From the NCBI GenBank assembly GCA_963809815.1, contig CAWELM010000025.1, forward strand, positions 1-64,000: a stretch of 64,000 nucleotides of DNA. Reading direction: 5' to 3'. Of the stretch, positions 32,228 to 41,391 are shown one piece after another (positions within the stretch are counted from its first letter, which is position 1; each line of letters starts with the position of its first letter). Under the pieces are notes generated by a model. That model did not search any database, was not told where the DNA came from, and saw only the letters and a program-made list of their open reading frames with translations. The DNA is from CAVVJA01 sp963809815. GTDB taxonomy: Bacteria; Actinomycetota; Actinomycetes; Mycobacteriales; Jatrophihabitantaceae. The position numbers were made by a program, and so were the translations under genes.

Positions 32228-35200
32228 CGGGTCACCGGTCGGCCTTCGTCCATCAGCGGACAGCTCGTCTTCAGGTCGCACCTGCCGCAGTAGGAGTTCT
32301 CGATCGCGCGGAACCGCCCCCCGCGCATAGCTCCGGCGATGTATGCGACCTGCCGGGCGATCCACAGCGGATCGTCCTGCTCGCCGAGCGGCGGCTGCTG
32401 CTGGTCCTCGTACTTCTTGACTTCCCGGCCGAGCTGCACCAGCCGAGCACCGCCTGGTTCCTCGCCCGTGGCCACGCCCGCGAAACCATCATGCTGAACC
32501 GCGAGCTGATAGGCGCCAAGTTGTGGATGGACGGCGAGTTCCGCGGGGGTGGGCTTGGACTTGCCGGTCTTCAGGTCGACGACGACAGGCCGGCCGGCTC
32601 GATCACGCTCCAGCCGGTCGACCCGGCCACGTAGCCGCGCGTCGCCGACCACAACGTCGAAGTCTCGTTCCACCGCGATCACACTGAGGTCGGCTCGGGT
32701 GTCGCCCAGCCAGGCGACGAGCTTCGCCAACATTGTTCTCGCCCGCAGGCGCTGATGCTCAGCGAGCCATGGCGCGCCGAAGTCCAGCCGGGACCAGCGG
32801 GCGTCAAGCAGGGCTTCGAGCTCGGCCAGGTCGGCGGTGTCAGCAGCGGCCGCCGAGACCTCGTGGATCAAGGTCCCTAACGTCTCGCGGATCTGATCAC
32901 CCTCGCGGGCGCCGAGCTGTTCGAGCAGCGACCGCAACTCGCACCGCAGGAAGGACTCGATGCGCGACGGGCTGACCGGAACCGGAGCCGCCGGGTCAGC
33001 GACCGGCCCGTCGTCCGACAGGGGCGCCAGCCCCCACCAGTCGTCTGGGTGCGCACCCGGCACACCCGCCGCAGCGAGCCGCGCCAACTCCGTGGCGGCG
33101 TCGGTGCGCTCGGCTGGCTCGAGCGCAGGGTCGCAGACAGCCCCGCGCAGCTCAGCGACGAGGCCGGGTAGATGCATGCCTCGACCCGATGCGGCCAGCG
33201 GACGCGGTCCGTCCAAAGGATCCAGCTCGTCAAGGAATCGCGAGGGCTGCTCCTCCTCACCCGACACGGCGGTCACCAGCAAGCGGCGCCGCGCTCGAGT
33301 GACCGCCACGTAAAACAGCCGCCGCTCCTCGGCCAGCTGGGTAGCGAGGGTCGACACGCCGGCCGCATCCCGGCCGGCGAGCACCTCAACGAGCACATCC
33401 GAGCCAAGCAACGAGCCCCGCCGGCGCAGGTCCGGCCAGCTGCCCTCCTGCACTCCGGCGACACACACCAAATCCCACTCCAGGCCCTTGCTGGAGTGCG
33501 CGGTCAACACGCGTACCGCCTCAGGACCACCACCCATCGGGCTGGACCACTCGCCCGGAACCTGCTGCGCCATCAAGTGCTCGTAGAAGTCCCGTGGCGA
33601 CGCGGCGGGCAGCCGATCCGTGAACCTCGCAGCGGCGTCGAACAGATCCACCATGGCGTCCAGGTCTCGGTCAGCTGCCGCCCCGGTCGAACCGCCATTG
33701 CGACTGTCCGCATCCCAGCGCCAGGCCAACCGGCTCGCGTCCCATAGCGACCAGAGCACAGCCTCGGCGCTGCCTCCTGCGTCCATCACGACCCGGCCTG
33801 CCCCCAAGACCCTCGCCACTCGTTGAACCGGCCGGCGTACGTGCTCGGCCAGGACGGCCGCGCCCGACATGTCCCACACCGCGGCGGCAACCAGATCGTC
33901 CCCGGGCTGCTGACCGGCTCGGGCCAGTCGGTGCAACTCGTGGCGCAGTCGCCGCAGCTGCAGCGCGTCCGCACCGCCGATCGGCCCGAGCAGCAGAGCT
34001 TCGGCGGCTTCATCGTGCAGGTCGTCGGGGTGCAATACGGCATGCAGAGCGGCCAACAGATGGGCGACGGCCGGCTGCTCGGCGAGGGGTATGTCGGGGC
34101 TGGCCACCGCCACCGGCACCCCGGCGGCGATCATGGCCCGGCGAAGCACGGCCAAGGTGGTACGGGTGGAGCGGACCAGCACGGCCATCCGCGACCAGGC
34201 CAGGCCGTCCTCGAGGTGCGCGCGCCGCAGCGCCTCGGCCACGTAGCCAGCCTCCTCGGCGGCCGTCCGGAGCACGGCGACGACGATCGCGCCTGGTGGT
34301 AAGCCCGACGCGGCGGAAATTTCCCGCTGTCGGACCGGACCGGGAAGCCGCGCCGCGATCCGGCGGGTGGCCGCCAGGAGGGCCGAGCCCGAGCGGCGGC
34401 ACGTCGGCAACATCACCACAGGTACCTCGCGCTCACCGCCGAACCGGCCGGGCATGTCACGCACTGCGGAGGCATCTGCTCCGCGGAAGGCGTAGATCGA
34501 CTGGTCCGGATCGCCGACGACGACGATTTCGTCGGCGCCCTCCCCAATCAGGCCGAGCAGGCCGGCCTGAGCGGGATCGGTGTCCTGATACTCGTCGACG
34601 AAGATCCGCCGGCGCCTGCGGCGCTCGTCCGATAGCAACGTCGGATCGGTACGCAACACATCCACAGCCGCCTGGATGAGCTCAGCCGGATCCCACGCCC
34701 CGGGATGGGCGAGCGCGGTCACGTCCAGGTACTGCTGCAGGAACGATCCCGCGGCCATCCAGTCCGGACGACGCTGCCGGCGACCGAGTTCGGCCAGCTG
34801 CGGCCCGGTCAGCCCCCGCTCGACCGCGCGGAGCAGGAGGTCACGCAACTCCGCCGCGAAGCCGCGAGTGCGCAACGCCGGCCGGAGCTCAACCGGCCAG
34901 GCGTGGCTGCCGCGTTCCAGGTCACCATCGATTAGCTCGCGCAGCACGAGGTCCTGCTCGGGGCCGGACAGCAATCGGGGCGGGGGGGCTCCGCCATCCA
35001 CTGCGGCCATTCGGAGGATCCCGAAGGCGTAGGAATGGAACGTGCGAGCGATCGGCTCCCGGACGGTGCCGCCCAGCCGCGCGGTGACCCGAGCCCGCAA
35101 CTCGGCCGCCGCCCGCCGGCTGAAGGTCAACATCAGCAGCTGCTCGATGGGCACCCCGTCTCGAACCCGGGCGACCGCTGCCTCGACGAGTGTGGTCGTC

Positions 35201-35349
35201 TTGCCCGTGCCCGGCCCGGCGAGCACGAGCAGCGGACCACCCGGGTGCTCGACAACCAGCCGCTGGCCCGCATCGAGCTCGGGCGGCCGCCGCAGCGGCG
35301 CAGGCGGCGACCGGACCAGCCGGTAGCGGGGGACGTCCACGCCCGACAT
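32224..35349 (-). CDS. adnA: AdnA-like helicase-nuclease subunit with Fe-S nuclease
   Basis: The 1041-residue protein has Walker A VLAGPGTGKTTTL, motif II IFVDEYQDTDPAQ, GDPDQSIYAFRGA and motif VI YVAVTRARRRL. The C-terminal nuclease has RGRVDRLERDRAG and VVVDLKTGKSKP. A Cys in ESFLRCELRS together with YCGRCDLKTSCP completes the four-Cys iron-sulfur cluster known from AddB, AdnA and Cas4. ATG 35349 was chosen over an in-frame upstream extension because it starts just before the motor. A GTG three codons later is the alternative. It is translated first and coupled to adnB, so both subunits are made together. Confidence 0.88.
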   Translation of the reverse strand: MSGVDVPRYRLVRSPPAPLRRPPELDAGQRLVVEHPGGPLLVLAGPGTGKTTTLVEAAVARVRDGVPIEQLLMLTFSRRAAAELRARVTARLGGTVREPIARTFHSYAFGILRMAAVDGGAPPPRLLSGPEQDLVLRELIDGDLERGSHAWPVELRPALRTRGFAAELRDLLLRAVERGLTGPQLAELGRRQRRPDWMAAGSFLQQYLDVTALAHPGAWDPAELIQAAVDVLRTDPTLLSDERRRRRRIFVDEYQDTDPAQAGLLGLIGEGADEIVVVGDPDQSIYAFRGADASAVRDMPGRFGGEREVPVVMLPTCRRSGSALLAATRRIAARLPGPVRQREISAASGLPPGAIVVAVLRTAAEEAGYVAEALRRAHLEDGLAWSRMAVLVRSTRTTLAVLRRAMIAAGVPVAVASPDIPLAEQPAVAHLLAALHAVLHPDDLHDEAAEALLLGPIGGADALQLRRLRHELHRLARAGQQPGDDLVAAAVWDMSGAAVLAEHVRRPVQRVARVLGAGRVVMDAGGSAEAVLWSLWDASRLAWRWDADSRNGGSTGAAADRDLDAMVDLFDAAARFTDRLPAASPRDFYEHLMAQQVPGEWSSPMGGGPEAVRVLTAHSSKGLEWDLVCVAGVQEGSWPDLRRRGSLLGSDVLVEVLAGRDAAGVSTLATQLAEERRLFYVAVTRARRRLLVTAVSGEEEQPSRFLDELDPLDGPRPLAASGRGMHLPGLVAELRGAVCDPALEPAERTDAATELARLAAAGVPGAHPDDWWGLAPLSDDGPVADPAAPVPVSPSRIESFLRCELRSLLEQLGAREGDQIRETLGTLIHEVSAAAADTADLAELEALLDARWSRLDFGAPWLAEHQRLRARTMLAKLVAWLGDTRADLSVIAVERDFDVVVGDARLRGRVDRLERDRAGRPVVVDLKTGKSKPTPAELAVHPQLGAYQLAVQHDGFAGVATGEEPGGARLVQLGREVKKYEDQQQPPLGEQDDPLWIARQVAYIAGAMRGGRFRAIENSYCGRCDLKTSCPLMDEGRPVTR

Positions 35350-35443
35350 CCCAGCATGTCGCCACGACAGTTTCTGCACCCGGGCGCAAGGGCCGGTGGA
35401 CAACCCTCGCTGGGCTACGATCTCGACCCGGTAGCGTCTCGCC

Positions 35444-35845
35444 ATGCAGCCGATCGAGGTCATGCGCAGCTACCTCTCCGCGATGCGCGCGGGTGACCGG
35501 GAGGCGGCGTTCGAGCACTTCGCCGACGACATCGTGGGCTACGTGCCGGGTCGGTCGGCCCTCGCCGGACCACGGCGGGGTCGGGCCGCCGTCGAGGCCT
35601 ACATCCGCGCAGCGGTCGCGCGCGCCGGAGGCGCAACGTCGCTCGACCTGATCGACACCCTCGTCGGGCAGGACCATGTCGCGCTGCTCGTGCACGAGCG
35701 GCTCGGTACCGGCGAGGACGTCCTCGACATCCGACGCGCCAACGTCTACCGGATCCAGGACGACAAGATCATGGAGATCCGCATCTTCGAGGCCGACCAG
35801 TACGCCATCGACACCTGGTTCTCCTCGGCTCAGCCCGACGCCTAG
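35444..35845 (+). CDS. SnoaL/NTF2-like fold protein
   Basis: The 133-residue protein has the cone-shaped NTF2-like pattern: MRSYLSAMRAGDREAAFEHFADDIVGYVPG, then GRAAVEAYIRAAV, DHVALLVHERL and NVYRIQDDKIMEIRIFEAD. Such proteins bind small hydrophobic ligands or act as isomerases or cyclases, but many have no known function. It is divergent from adnA with 94 bp between them. There is no sign of a biosynthetic cluster, so I do not assign an activity. Confidence 0.8.
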   Translation: MQPIEVMRSYLSAMRAGDREAAFEHFADDIVGYVPGRSALAGPRRGRAAVEAYIRAAVARAGGATSLDLIDTLVGQDHVALLVHERLGTGEDVLDIRRANVYRIQDDKIMEIRIFEADQYAIDTWFSSAQPDA

Positions 35846-35891
35846 CCGCCGGTGGAGTGACCAAGGACGGAGCACTCGGGCAAGGTACGCG

Positions 35892-36164
35892 TTACCGCCC
35901 GTCCCATCGGCAACGCGCCAGGTCGACTCGATCCCCGACGAAACGCACGCCCTCGCTGAGCAGCCGCTGGCGCTGTTCGGTGTAAAGGTGCTCCGCACAG
36001 CTACCGTCCGCGCGGACGACCCGGTGCCAGGGCACCGTTCCGCCGTCGAACGCGAGCACCCGACCGACCTGCCGCGGCGCGCGGGATCCGACGTACTCGG
36101 CGACATCGCCGTAGGTCATGACTCGACCGGTCGGGATCGATTCGACGCAGCGCAGGATGCGCAA
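35892..36164 (-). CDS. Alkyltransferase-like (ATL) DNA-binding protein
   Basis: The 90-residue protein is the DNA-binding half of the MGMT/Ogt family: RILRCVESIPTGRVMTYGDVAEYVG, then PRQVGRVLAFDGG and VPWHRVVRADG. The catalytic Cys of PCHRV is Trp, which defines ATL proteins. These bind O6-alkylguanine without transferring the alkyl group and hand the lesion to nucleotide excision repair. The best start is TTG 36164; the frame has no ATG or GTG back to the stop of the upstream gene, so the start is uncertain. It sits in the adnAB-moeZ interval, matching the mycobacterial position from memory. Confidence 0.85.
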   Translation of the reverse strand: MRILRCVESIPTGRVMTYGDVAEYVGSRAPRQVGRVLAFDGGTVPWHRVVRADGSCAEHLYTEQRQRLLSEGVRFVGDRVDLARCRWDGR

Positions 36165-36193
36165 GGCGAGCGAGTCCGGTGGTGCCGGGTCGC

Positions 36194-36766
36194 TCAGCGC
36201 GGCCGCCGTCCGGTGAGCGCGACGAGCTTGGCCTCGGGGCTCGCACCGTCATCGACCGGCACCGGCGGGGCGAACGCGCCGGTCGCGGCGAGGTCACCGA
36301 ACGCCTCCACGACCCCGAGGACGTAGCCCACCTGATCTTCGGGCAGCGGGTCGAGAACCCCGACCGCCGTGCCGAGATCCCACGAGTGCACGGTGACGTC
36401 GATCAACATCTCGTCGAGATACGCAGGAACCGGAGTGGGACCCCGAGACAGCGCGACCATGCGGTCCATCGCCCCCGGTTCCGTCCAGGCCGTGGCTGCG
36501 TTCGTCGAGGCGGTTCTCCACAGAGAGATCCGATCGCCTCTTGCACTCGCCTTGGCGCCTTCGACAATCTCGTTCGCCGCCTCGAGCCCATGACCAGCCA
36601 GCAGCGGTGCCACCCAGAGGCTCTCGTCGATCACATGATCGGCGAGTGTCGTCACGCTCCACTCCGTGCACGGGGTCGGGGCGCCCCACTGATCGCTCGG
36701 GACCCGATCGAGCCGGTCGCCGAACTCACGCAGGCCTTGCAACATCAACGCGACAGGATCAGCCAT
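36194..36766 (-). CDS. TIGR03086/maleylpyruvate isomerase-type DinB-fold protein
   Basis: The 190-residue protein starts MADPVALMLQGLREFGDRLD and has APTPCTEWSVTTLADHVIDE, DEMLIDVTVHSWDLGTAVG and a C-terminal LVALTGRRPR. These are marks of the TIGR03086 branch of the DinB/mycothiol-dependent family. The His of ADHVIDE and the HxxD of VHSWDL are the likely metal ligands. Relatives use mycothiol, but this branch has no confirmed reaction. It lies 29 bp upstream of the ATL gene on the same strand and may be co-transcribed. Confidence 0.82.
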   Translation of the reverse strand: MADPVALMLQGLREFGDRLDRVPSDQWGAPTPCTEWSVTTLADHVIDESLWVAPLLAGHGLEAANEIVEGAKASARGDRISLWRTASTNAATAWTEPGAMDRMVALSRGPTPVPAYLDEMLIDVTVHSWDLGTAVGVLDPLPEDQVGYVLGVVEAFGDLAATGAFAPPVPVDDGASPEAKLVALTGRRPR

Positions 36767-36807
36767 TTCGCAGTCATACCCCCCGAAGGGCTGCGCCGGT
36801 AGCCCTA

Positions 36808-37986
36808 TCAGTACGAGGGCAGGCTCGGATCGATCTGATTCACCCAGGCGATGACCCCGCCCTGTACGTGCACTGCATCACGGAAGCCGGCCGACTTCAC
36901 TGCTGCCAAAGTCTCAGCTGAGCGCACCCCGGTCTTGCAATACATCACGATCTGTTTGTCCTGCGGCAGCATGGCGAGGGCATCGCCACGCAAGATCTCA
37001 TCCTTGGGGACGAGCGTCGCGCCTGGAATCCGCACGATCTCCCACTCCGCCGGCTCGCGCACATCAACCAGGAAGATCGGCTTGTCGGCGTCGATGAGAT
37101 CCTTCAGTTCCGACGCGGTGATAGTGGATCCGACGGCGGCCTGCTGCGCCTCCTCGCTCACGACGCCGCAGAACTCCTCGTAGTCGATGAGCTCCGTCAC
37201 CGTCGGGTGGTCCCCGCATACCGCGCAGTTCGGGTCCTTGCGGACGGTGATCTTGCGATACTCCATTTCCAGCGCGTCGTACACCATGAGCGAGCCGACC
37301 AGAGGCTCACCGATCCCGGTGATCAGCTTGATTGCCTCGTTGACCTGGATGGAGCCGATAGACGCGCACAGCACACCGAGGACACCACCCTCGGCGCACG
37401 AAGGCACCATGCCGGGCGGCGGCGGCTCCGGGTACAGGCAGCGATAGCACGGGCCCTCATCGGCCCAGAACACGGCCGCTTGACCGTCGAAGCGGTAGAT
37501 CGACCCCCACACGTAAGGCTTGTGGAGCAGGACGCAGGCGTCGTTCACCAAGTAGCGCGTAGCGAAGTTGTCGGTCCCGTCGATGATCAGGTCGTACTGG
37601 GCGAACAGCTCCATGACGTTCGAGGAGTCGAGGCGTTCTTCGTAGAGGTTGACGGTCACGAACGGGTTGATTTCGCGCACCGAATCCCGGGCCGACTCGG
37701 CCTTCGACCGGCCGACATCACTTTGACCGTGGATGATCTGCCGCTGCAGATTCGACTCGTCGACCACATCGAATTCGACGATGCCCAAGGTGCCGACACC
37801 GGCGGCGGCCAGGTACATCAGCGCGGGCGACCCGAGCCCGCCGGCGCCGACGCACAGCACCTTGGCGTGCTTGAGCCGCTTCTGCCCGGCCATGGCAACG
37901 TCCGGAATGATCAAGTGGCGGCTGTATCGGCGAACCTCGTCCACAGACAGGGACTCGGCCGGCTCCACGAGCGGTGGCAACGACAC
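36808..37986 (-). CDS. moeZ: Adenylyltransferase/sulfurtransferase MoeZ
   Basis: The 392-residue protein has a ThiF/MoeB adenylation domain (VGAGGLGSPALMYLAAAGVG, R in QRQIIHG, DGTDNFATRYLVND, zinc Cys pairs CYRC and CAVC) and a C-terminal rhodanese domain (VDVREPAEWEIVRIPGA, active Cys in YCKTGVRSAE). In mycobacteria MoeZ activates and thiocarboxylates ubiquitin-like carriers for cysteine, molybdopterin and tRNA thiolation. GTG 37986 has AAAGGAAA in good spacing and gives the length typical of MoeZ. Its place next to DUF3152 is conserved. Confidence 0.95.
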   Translation of the reverse strand: MSLPPLVEPAESLSVDEVRRYSRHLIIPDVAMAGQKRLKHAKVLCVGAGGLGSPALMYLAAAGVGTLGIVEFDVVDESNLQRQIIHGQSDVGRSKAESARDSVREINPFVTVNLYEERLDSSNVMELFAQYDLIIDGTDNFATRYLVNDACVLLHKPYVWGSIYRFDGQAAVFWADEGPCYRCLYPEPPPPGMVPSCAEGGVLGVLCASIGSIQVNEAIKLITGIGEPLVGSLMVYDALEMEYRKITVRKDPNCAVCGDHPTVTELIDYEEFCGVVSEEAQQAAVGSTITASELKDLIDADKPIFLVDVREPAEWEIVRIPGATLVPKDEILRGDALAMLPQDKQIVMYCKTGVRSAETLAAVKSAGFRDAVHVQGGVIAWVNQIDPSLPSY

Positions 37987-38077
37987 GACGTGGGTTTCCT
38001 TTCGGCGGGTACTCAACCTTGGATAACCCCGATCATCCCAGCGTCATTCCGGACGGGCGACCGCACGAGGCGATCGA

Positions 38078-39100
38078 TCAGGTGCCGGGCTGCTCGACGC
38101 CAGGGGCATCCGAGGCGCCCGGCGGGTAGGGCCACGGATTGGCTTGGCAGGTCTTGCCGTTCGCCGCTTTGAGGCTGATCGTCTGCTGCATCATGACCGG
38201 CGCGAACCCGTTCTTGAGGCAGGCGTGGGCGTGACTATGGCCAAGCGCATGCCCGGACTCGTGGTTGACCATGTACAGGTGGTAAGTGGCGAGGTCGCCC
38301 ACGTAGGCCATATCACCGCGAATCCAGCGGGCGACGTTCAGCACCACCCGCTGGTCATGTGCCGCCGCATAGCAGGACGTCTCGATCTTCAGCTCGTAGC
38401 CGCACAGGGCCCGCACAGTCATGGCCGACGTCAGCGTGATGTGAAACTCCGCTGGACCGCTGTCGACCCGCTGCAATGCCACCCCGCTGCCGTGACCGGT
38501 CCAGCTCTGCGGGTTGTCCAACGCTGCCTGCACGGTCGTCGCGAAGGTGGCTGGATTGATACCGGTCACGCCGTCTTCGATGTCGATCGTGTAGCGGTGC
38601 AGGGCGCCGGTCCCAACGACCGGACCCGTGCCTGGGACTACGTGGAAGGTGCCCTTACCCCGCTGGGTGTAAGGCCCGCCCGGGGGTAGAGCGTCGGAGG
38701 CCAGCACTTCGCGTTGCACGGCCGAGCCGGCCTTGTCCGGCATCATCGGGGTATCGGTCGGTCCTGCCCGCGGCGGCCCGGCACCGGCTAGCGAGGCACC
38801 TGAGGCCCCGGCGGCGGAAGCGGGACGGGGCGGCCCGCCCGGCTCGTTCATCCTCATGAGGGCGACGATCGTGATGACGATCAGCAGCGGTAGCGCGTAG
38901 GCGCGCCATCCGTACTCGCGCACAAAACGGCGCAGACGACCCGGCGAGCGTTCGCCGGACGGGCCGGCATCGTAGGAGCTGCTGGGACGGCCTGCATCGT
39001 ACGAGCTGGCGGAATGCCGGATAGCACGACCGGGGTCGGGGACGTCCACCCAATCCTCGCGGGGCATGGTCGCCAAGCGTGGTCGGGTCGGTTCCGGCAC
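38078..39100 (-). CDS. DUF3152 membrane-anchored zincin-like protein
   Basis: The 340-residue protein has a disordered N-terminal part with a near-repeat (SSYDAGRPSSSYDAG), one membrane helix (YALPLLIVITIVALM, residues about 70-84) and an extracytoplasmic domain that ends in NHESGHALGHSHAHC. This HExxGHxxGHxH motif is the metzincin-type zinc site of DUF3152. Secreted orientation is predicted from the basic N-terminal side. Start choice: GTG 39100 has GGGAGG eight bases upstream, better spaced than a TTG two codons before. Substrates are unknown. The gene follows moeZ in the conserved order. Confidence 0.88.
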   Translation of the reverse strand: MPEPTRPRLATMPREDWVDVPDPGRAIRHSASSYDAGRPSSSYDAGPSGERSPGRLRRFVREYGWRAYALPLLIVITIVALMRMNEPGGPPRPASAAGASGASLAGAGPPRAGPTDTPMMPDKAGSAVQREVLASDALPPGGPYTQRGKGTFHVVPGTGPVVGTGALHRYTIDIEDGVTGINPATFATTVQAALDNPQSWTGHGSGVALQRVDSGPAEFHITLTSAMTVRALCGYELKIETSCYAAAHDQRVVLNVARWIRGDMAYVGDLATYHLYMVNHESGHALGHSHAHACLKNGFAPVMMQQTISLKAANGKTCQANPWPYPPGASDAPGVEQPGT

Positions 39101-39162
39101 CGACAAAGCCTCCCACAGCCGGTCGAGCCTGGCGTCATCGTGTCAGCGGGCGCGCCGCCATG

Positions 39163-40170
39163 TCACGGCCGGGTGCTGAGCACTTCCGGCATGTCGTCGA
39201 GAAGGGCGAGCACCGCGCGAGCCACCGTCCCCGGCTGTTCCATCTGGGCGACGTGTCCGACGTCGCGGATCACCAGCAGCCGCGCACCCGGAATGGCCCT
39301 CGCGGTGCGGGCGGCGCGAGTGACATTCACCAACCGATCCCGATCACCCCAGACCACGAGCGTCGGCGCCTTGATCGCGCCCATGCGCGCCCACATGCGG
39401 CTGGCACCCGGCGCGAGATACGAGGCCACCAGGCCGCGTAAGGACCGAATGACAGCGTCGCTCGCCCACCCGAACCGAGCGCGGTAACGAATCTCGGCTA
39501 CCGCTTCGGTCAGACGTTCGGGCGGCACGGACGTCGGATCAGCGAAACACAACCGAAGCATCCGGCGCACTCTGATCTCGGGACTCCCCTGTTCGAGCCG
39601 CCGAAGCAGAGCAGTCCCCAAACCGGGCAGCATCATGAGCGGCAACACCGGATCTTGTCGTCGCCAGCGCGGCCGAAGATCGGGCACCGCTGGCGAAACG
39701 AGCGTCAAGGTCTGCACCAGGTCAGGGCGGCTTGCCGCTACGACGATCGCGATGGCGCCACCCATCGAGTTGCCGAATAGGTGCACCGGGCCGCGCTTGA
39801 CGTATTCCAGGTACTCGATCACGGCCCGAACATGCGAGCGCAGTGAATAGTCGTCGTCCGGTGGCGGGAACGACCGGCCGAAGCCGGGCAAGTCCAGCGC
39901 CTCACCAGCGAGCCGGGGCGACAACAACCCGGCTAGATCGGTCCAGTTCGTCGACGACCCTCCGAGGCCGTGGATGTAGAGGGCGGGCTCGGCGTCAGGC
40001 CCGCCAGGAGTTGCCCGCACGAATAGCTTGTATCGGCCCACCGAAACCGTCGCACCCGGCCACGGCGGAAGGATTCGATCCTGGGCTACGAACGGCGTGT
40101 CGGCCAGGCGGGCGGTCCGCAGCGGCGCCTCGGCGAGGCGGACTCTCGACGCACGGTTCGGACCGAGCAT
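39163..40170 (-). CDS. Alpha/beta hydrolase
   Basis: The 335-residue protein has YIHGLGGSSTNW (oxyanion loop), LFGNSMGGAIAIVVA (nucleophile Ser in GNSMGG), WGDRDRLVN (acid) and RDVGHVAQME (His), a complete Ser-Asp-His triad. The cap region around PRWRRQDPVLPLMMLP is longer than in small esterases. ATG 40170 is the start. It lies about 125 bp downstream of ku, separated by a perfect palindrome that may be a terminator or an operator. The substrate is unknown. Confidence 0.88.
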   Translation of the reverse strand: MLGPNRASRVRLAEAPLRTARLADTPFVAQDRILPPWPGATVSVGRYKLFVRATPGGPDAEPALYIHGLGGSSTNWTDLAGLLSPRLAGEALDLPGFGRSFPPPDDDYSLRSHVRAVIEYLEYVKRGPVHLFGNSMGGAIAIVVAASRPDLVQTLTLVSPAVPDLRPRWRRQDPVLPLMMLPGLGTALLRRLEQGSPEIRVRRMLRLCFADPTSVPPERLTEAVAEIRYRARFGWASDAVIRSLRGLVASYLAPGASRMWARMGAIKAPTLVVWGDRDRLVNVTRAARTARAIPGARLLVIRDVGHVAQMEQPGTVARAVLALLDDMPEVLSTRP

Positions 40171-40194
40171 GACACTTGACTCTACGGCGAATCA

Positions 40195-40225
40195 CTCCGC
40201 GAAATCGCTGCACGATTTCGCGGAG
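40195..40225. repeat. Perfect 13-bp inverted repeat between ku and hydrolase
   Basis: CTCCGCGAAATCG and CGATTTCGCGGAG flank a CTGCA centre. It lies 70 bp past the ku stop and 25 bp before the hydrolase ATG. No U tract follows on either strand, so it may be a ku terminator, or an operator for the hydrolase. Confidence 0.6.
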
Positions 40226-40294
40226 ACCGGATCGTTGTGTGACTGTCGCGGGACCCGGTCGGCTCATGACGCCCTTTAGGCGCAGACTCGGGCG

Positions 40295-41293
40295 CTAAGC
40301 GGAGCGGCGCCTCGCCGTCGCCTTGCGCGCTCCGGTTCCTGATTTCGCGGTGGCCTTGGCCGCGGCCTTCTTGGCTGGTGCCTTCTTGGCCGCAGTCTTG
40401 CTCGCCGGCGCCTTCTTGGCCGGCGCCTTCTTCGCGGGCGCGGTCTTGGTCGAGGCTTTGGCCGCCTCGGTGGTCTTCGCGGGCTCTGTCTTGGCCGGGG
40501 CTGTCGCGGTCTCGCCGCGACTGCGCTTCGCGGCCTCGACCGAGGCGCGCAAGGCCGCCATCAGATCGACGACATTTCCGGCTGTGGGCTCGGCCTGGGG
40601 TACCTCGACTACCTCACGCCCTTCGATCTTGGCGTCGATGACTTGCTGCAGTGCTTCCCGGTAGTCGTCGCTATAGGCGTCGGGATCGAAGTCGCCCGCC
40701 ATGCTTGCGACAAGGGACTCCGCCATCCCGAGCTCTTGCGGTCGCAGGTCGACATGCTCGTCCAAGAACGGAAACGCGGCTTCCCGGACCTCGTCCGGCC
40801 AGATCATCGTCTCGAGCACGATCACACCGTCGCGCACCCGCAGTGTCGCCAGCTGCTCCCGGTTTCGGATGGCCACCTTGACCAATCCGTACATGCCACT
40901 TTCCTCGAGCGCATCGCGCAACAGCAGATACGGCTTTACTGCCTGGTTTTCCGGCTCCAGGTAGTAGCTTCGCGCGAAGTAGATAGGATCCACCTGCTCT
41001 GCAGGAACAAATTGCAGGACGTCGACGACCCGCGTCGTAGCCAGTGGGAGGTCGGCGAGATCCTCGTCGGTGAGGACAATCGTTTCCCCGCTGGGCAGCG
41101 AATAGCCTTTTGCGATATCGCTGTAGGCGACTTCCTCGCCATCGGCCTCGGCCACCCGGCGGTACCGAATGCGGGACCCGTCGCTGCGCCGCACCTGATG
41201 GAAGCTGATGTCACGCTCCTCGGTGGCGCTGTACATCTTGACCCCGATGCTCACCAGGCCGAAGGAAACCGCGCCCTTCCAGATCGCTCGCAT
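40295..41293 (-). CDS. ku: Ku DNA end-binding protein
   Basis: The 332-residue protein begins MRAIWKGAVSFGLVSIGVKM, the classical bacterial Ku start, followed by the beta-barrel core with PIYFARSYYLEPE and MYGLVKVAIRNREQLATLR. The minimal C-terminal domain (DYREALQQVIDAKIEG) is followed by about 80 residues of Lys/Ala/Pro repeats of the PAKKAPAKKAP type, an H1-like tail found in Streptomyces-type Ku. Ku dimers thread onto DNA ends and recruit LigD. It is divergent from the ligase gene with 98 bp between the starts, which probably hold both promoters. Confidence 0.96.
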   Translation of the reverse strand: MRAIWKGAVSFGLVSIGVKMYSATEERDISFHQVRRSDGSRIRYRRVAEADGEEVAYSDIAKGYSLPSGETIVLTDEDLADLPLATTRVVDVLQFVPAEQVDPIYFARSYYLEPENQAVKPYLLLRDALEESGMYGLVKVAIRNREQLATLRVRDGVIVLETMIWPDEVREAAFPFLDEHVDLRPQELGMAESLVASMAGDFDPDAYSDDYREALQQVIDAKIEGREVVEVPQAEPTAGNVVDLMAALRASVEAAKRSRGETATAPAKTEPAKTTEAAKASTKTAPAKKAPAKKAPASKTAAKKAPAKKAAAKATAKSGTGARKATARRRSA

Positions 41294-41391
41294 TGCCTCA
41301 CCGTCCTGTCAACGCGGCCACGGACCATCATCATCGCCTGTTTCGGCGTAATTTGCCGCTCATTAGCAGCGAACGGGGCAGGATTGGGCCC

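Noticed and set aside
31367..32293. Long open frame antisense to adnB
   Set aside because: High-GC third positions create long antisense frames. The adnB frame has all helicase motifs while this one has none.
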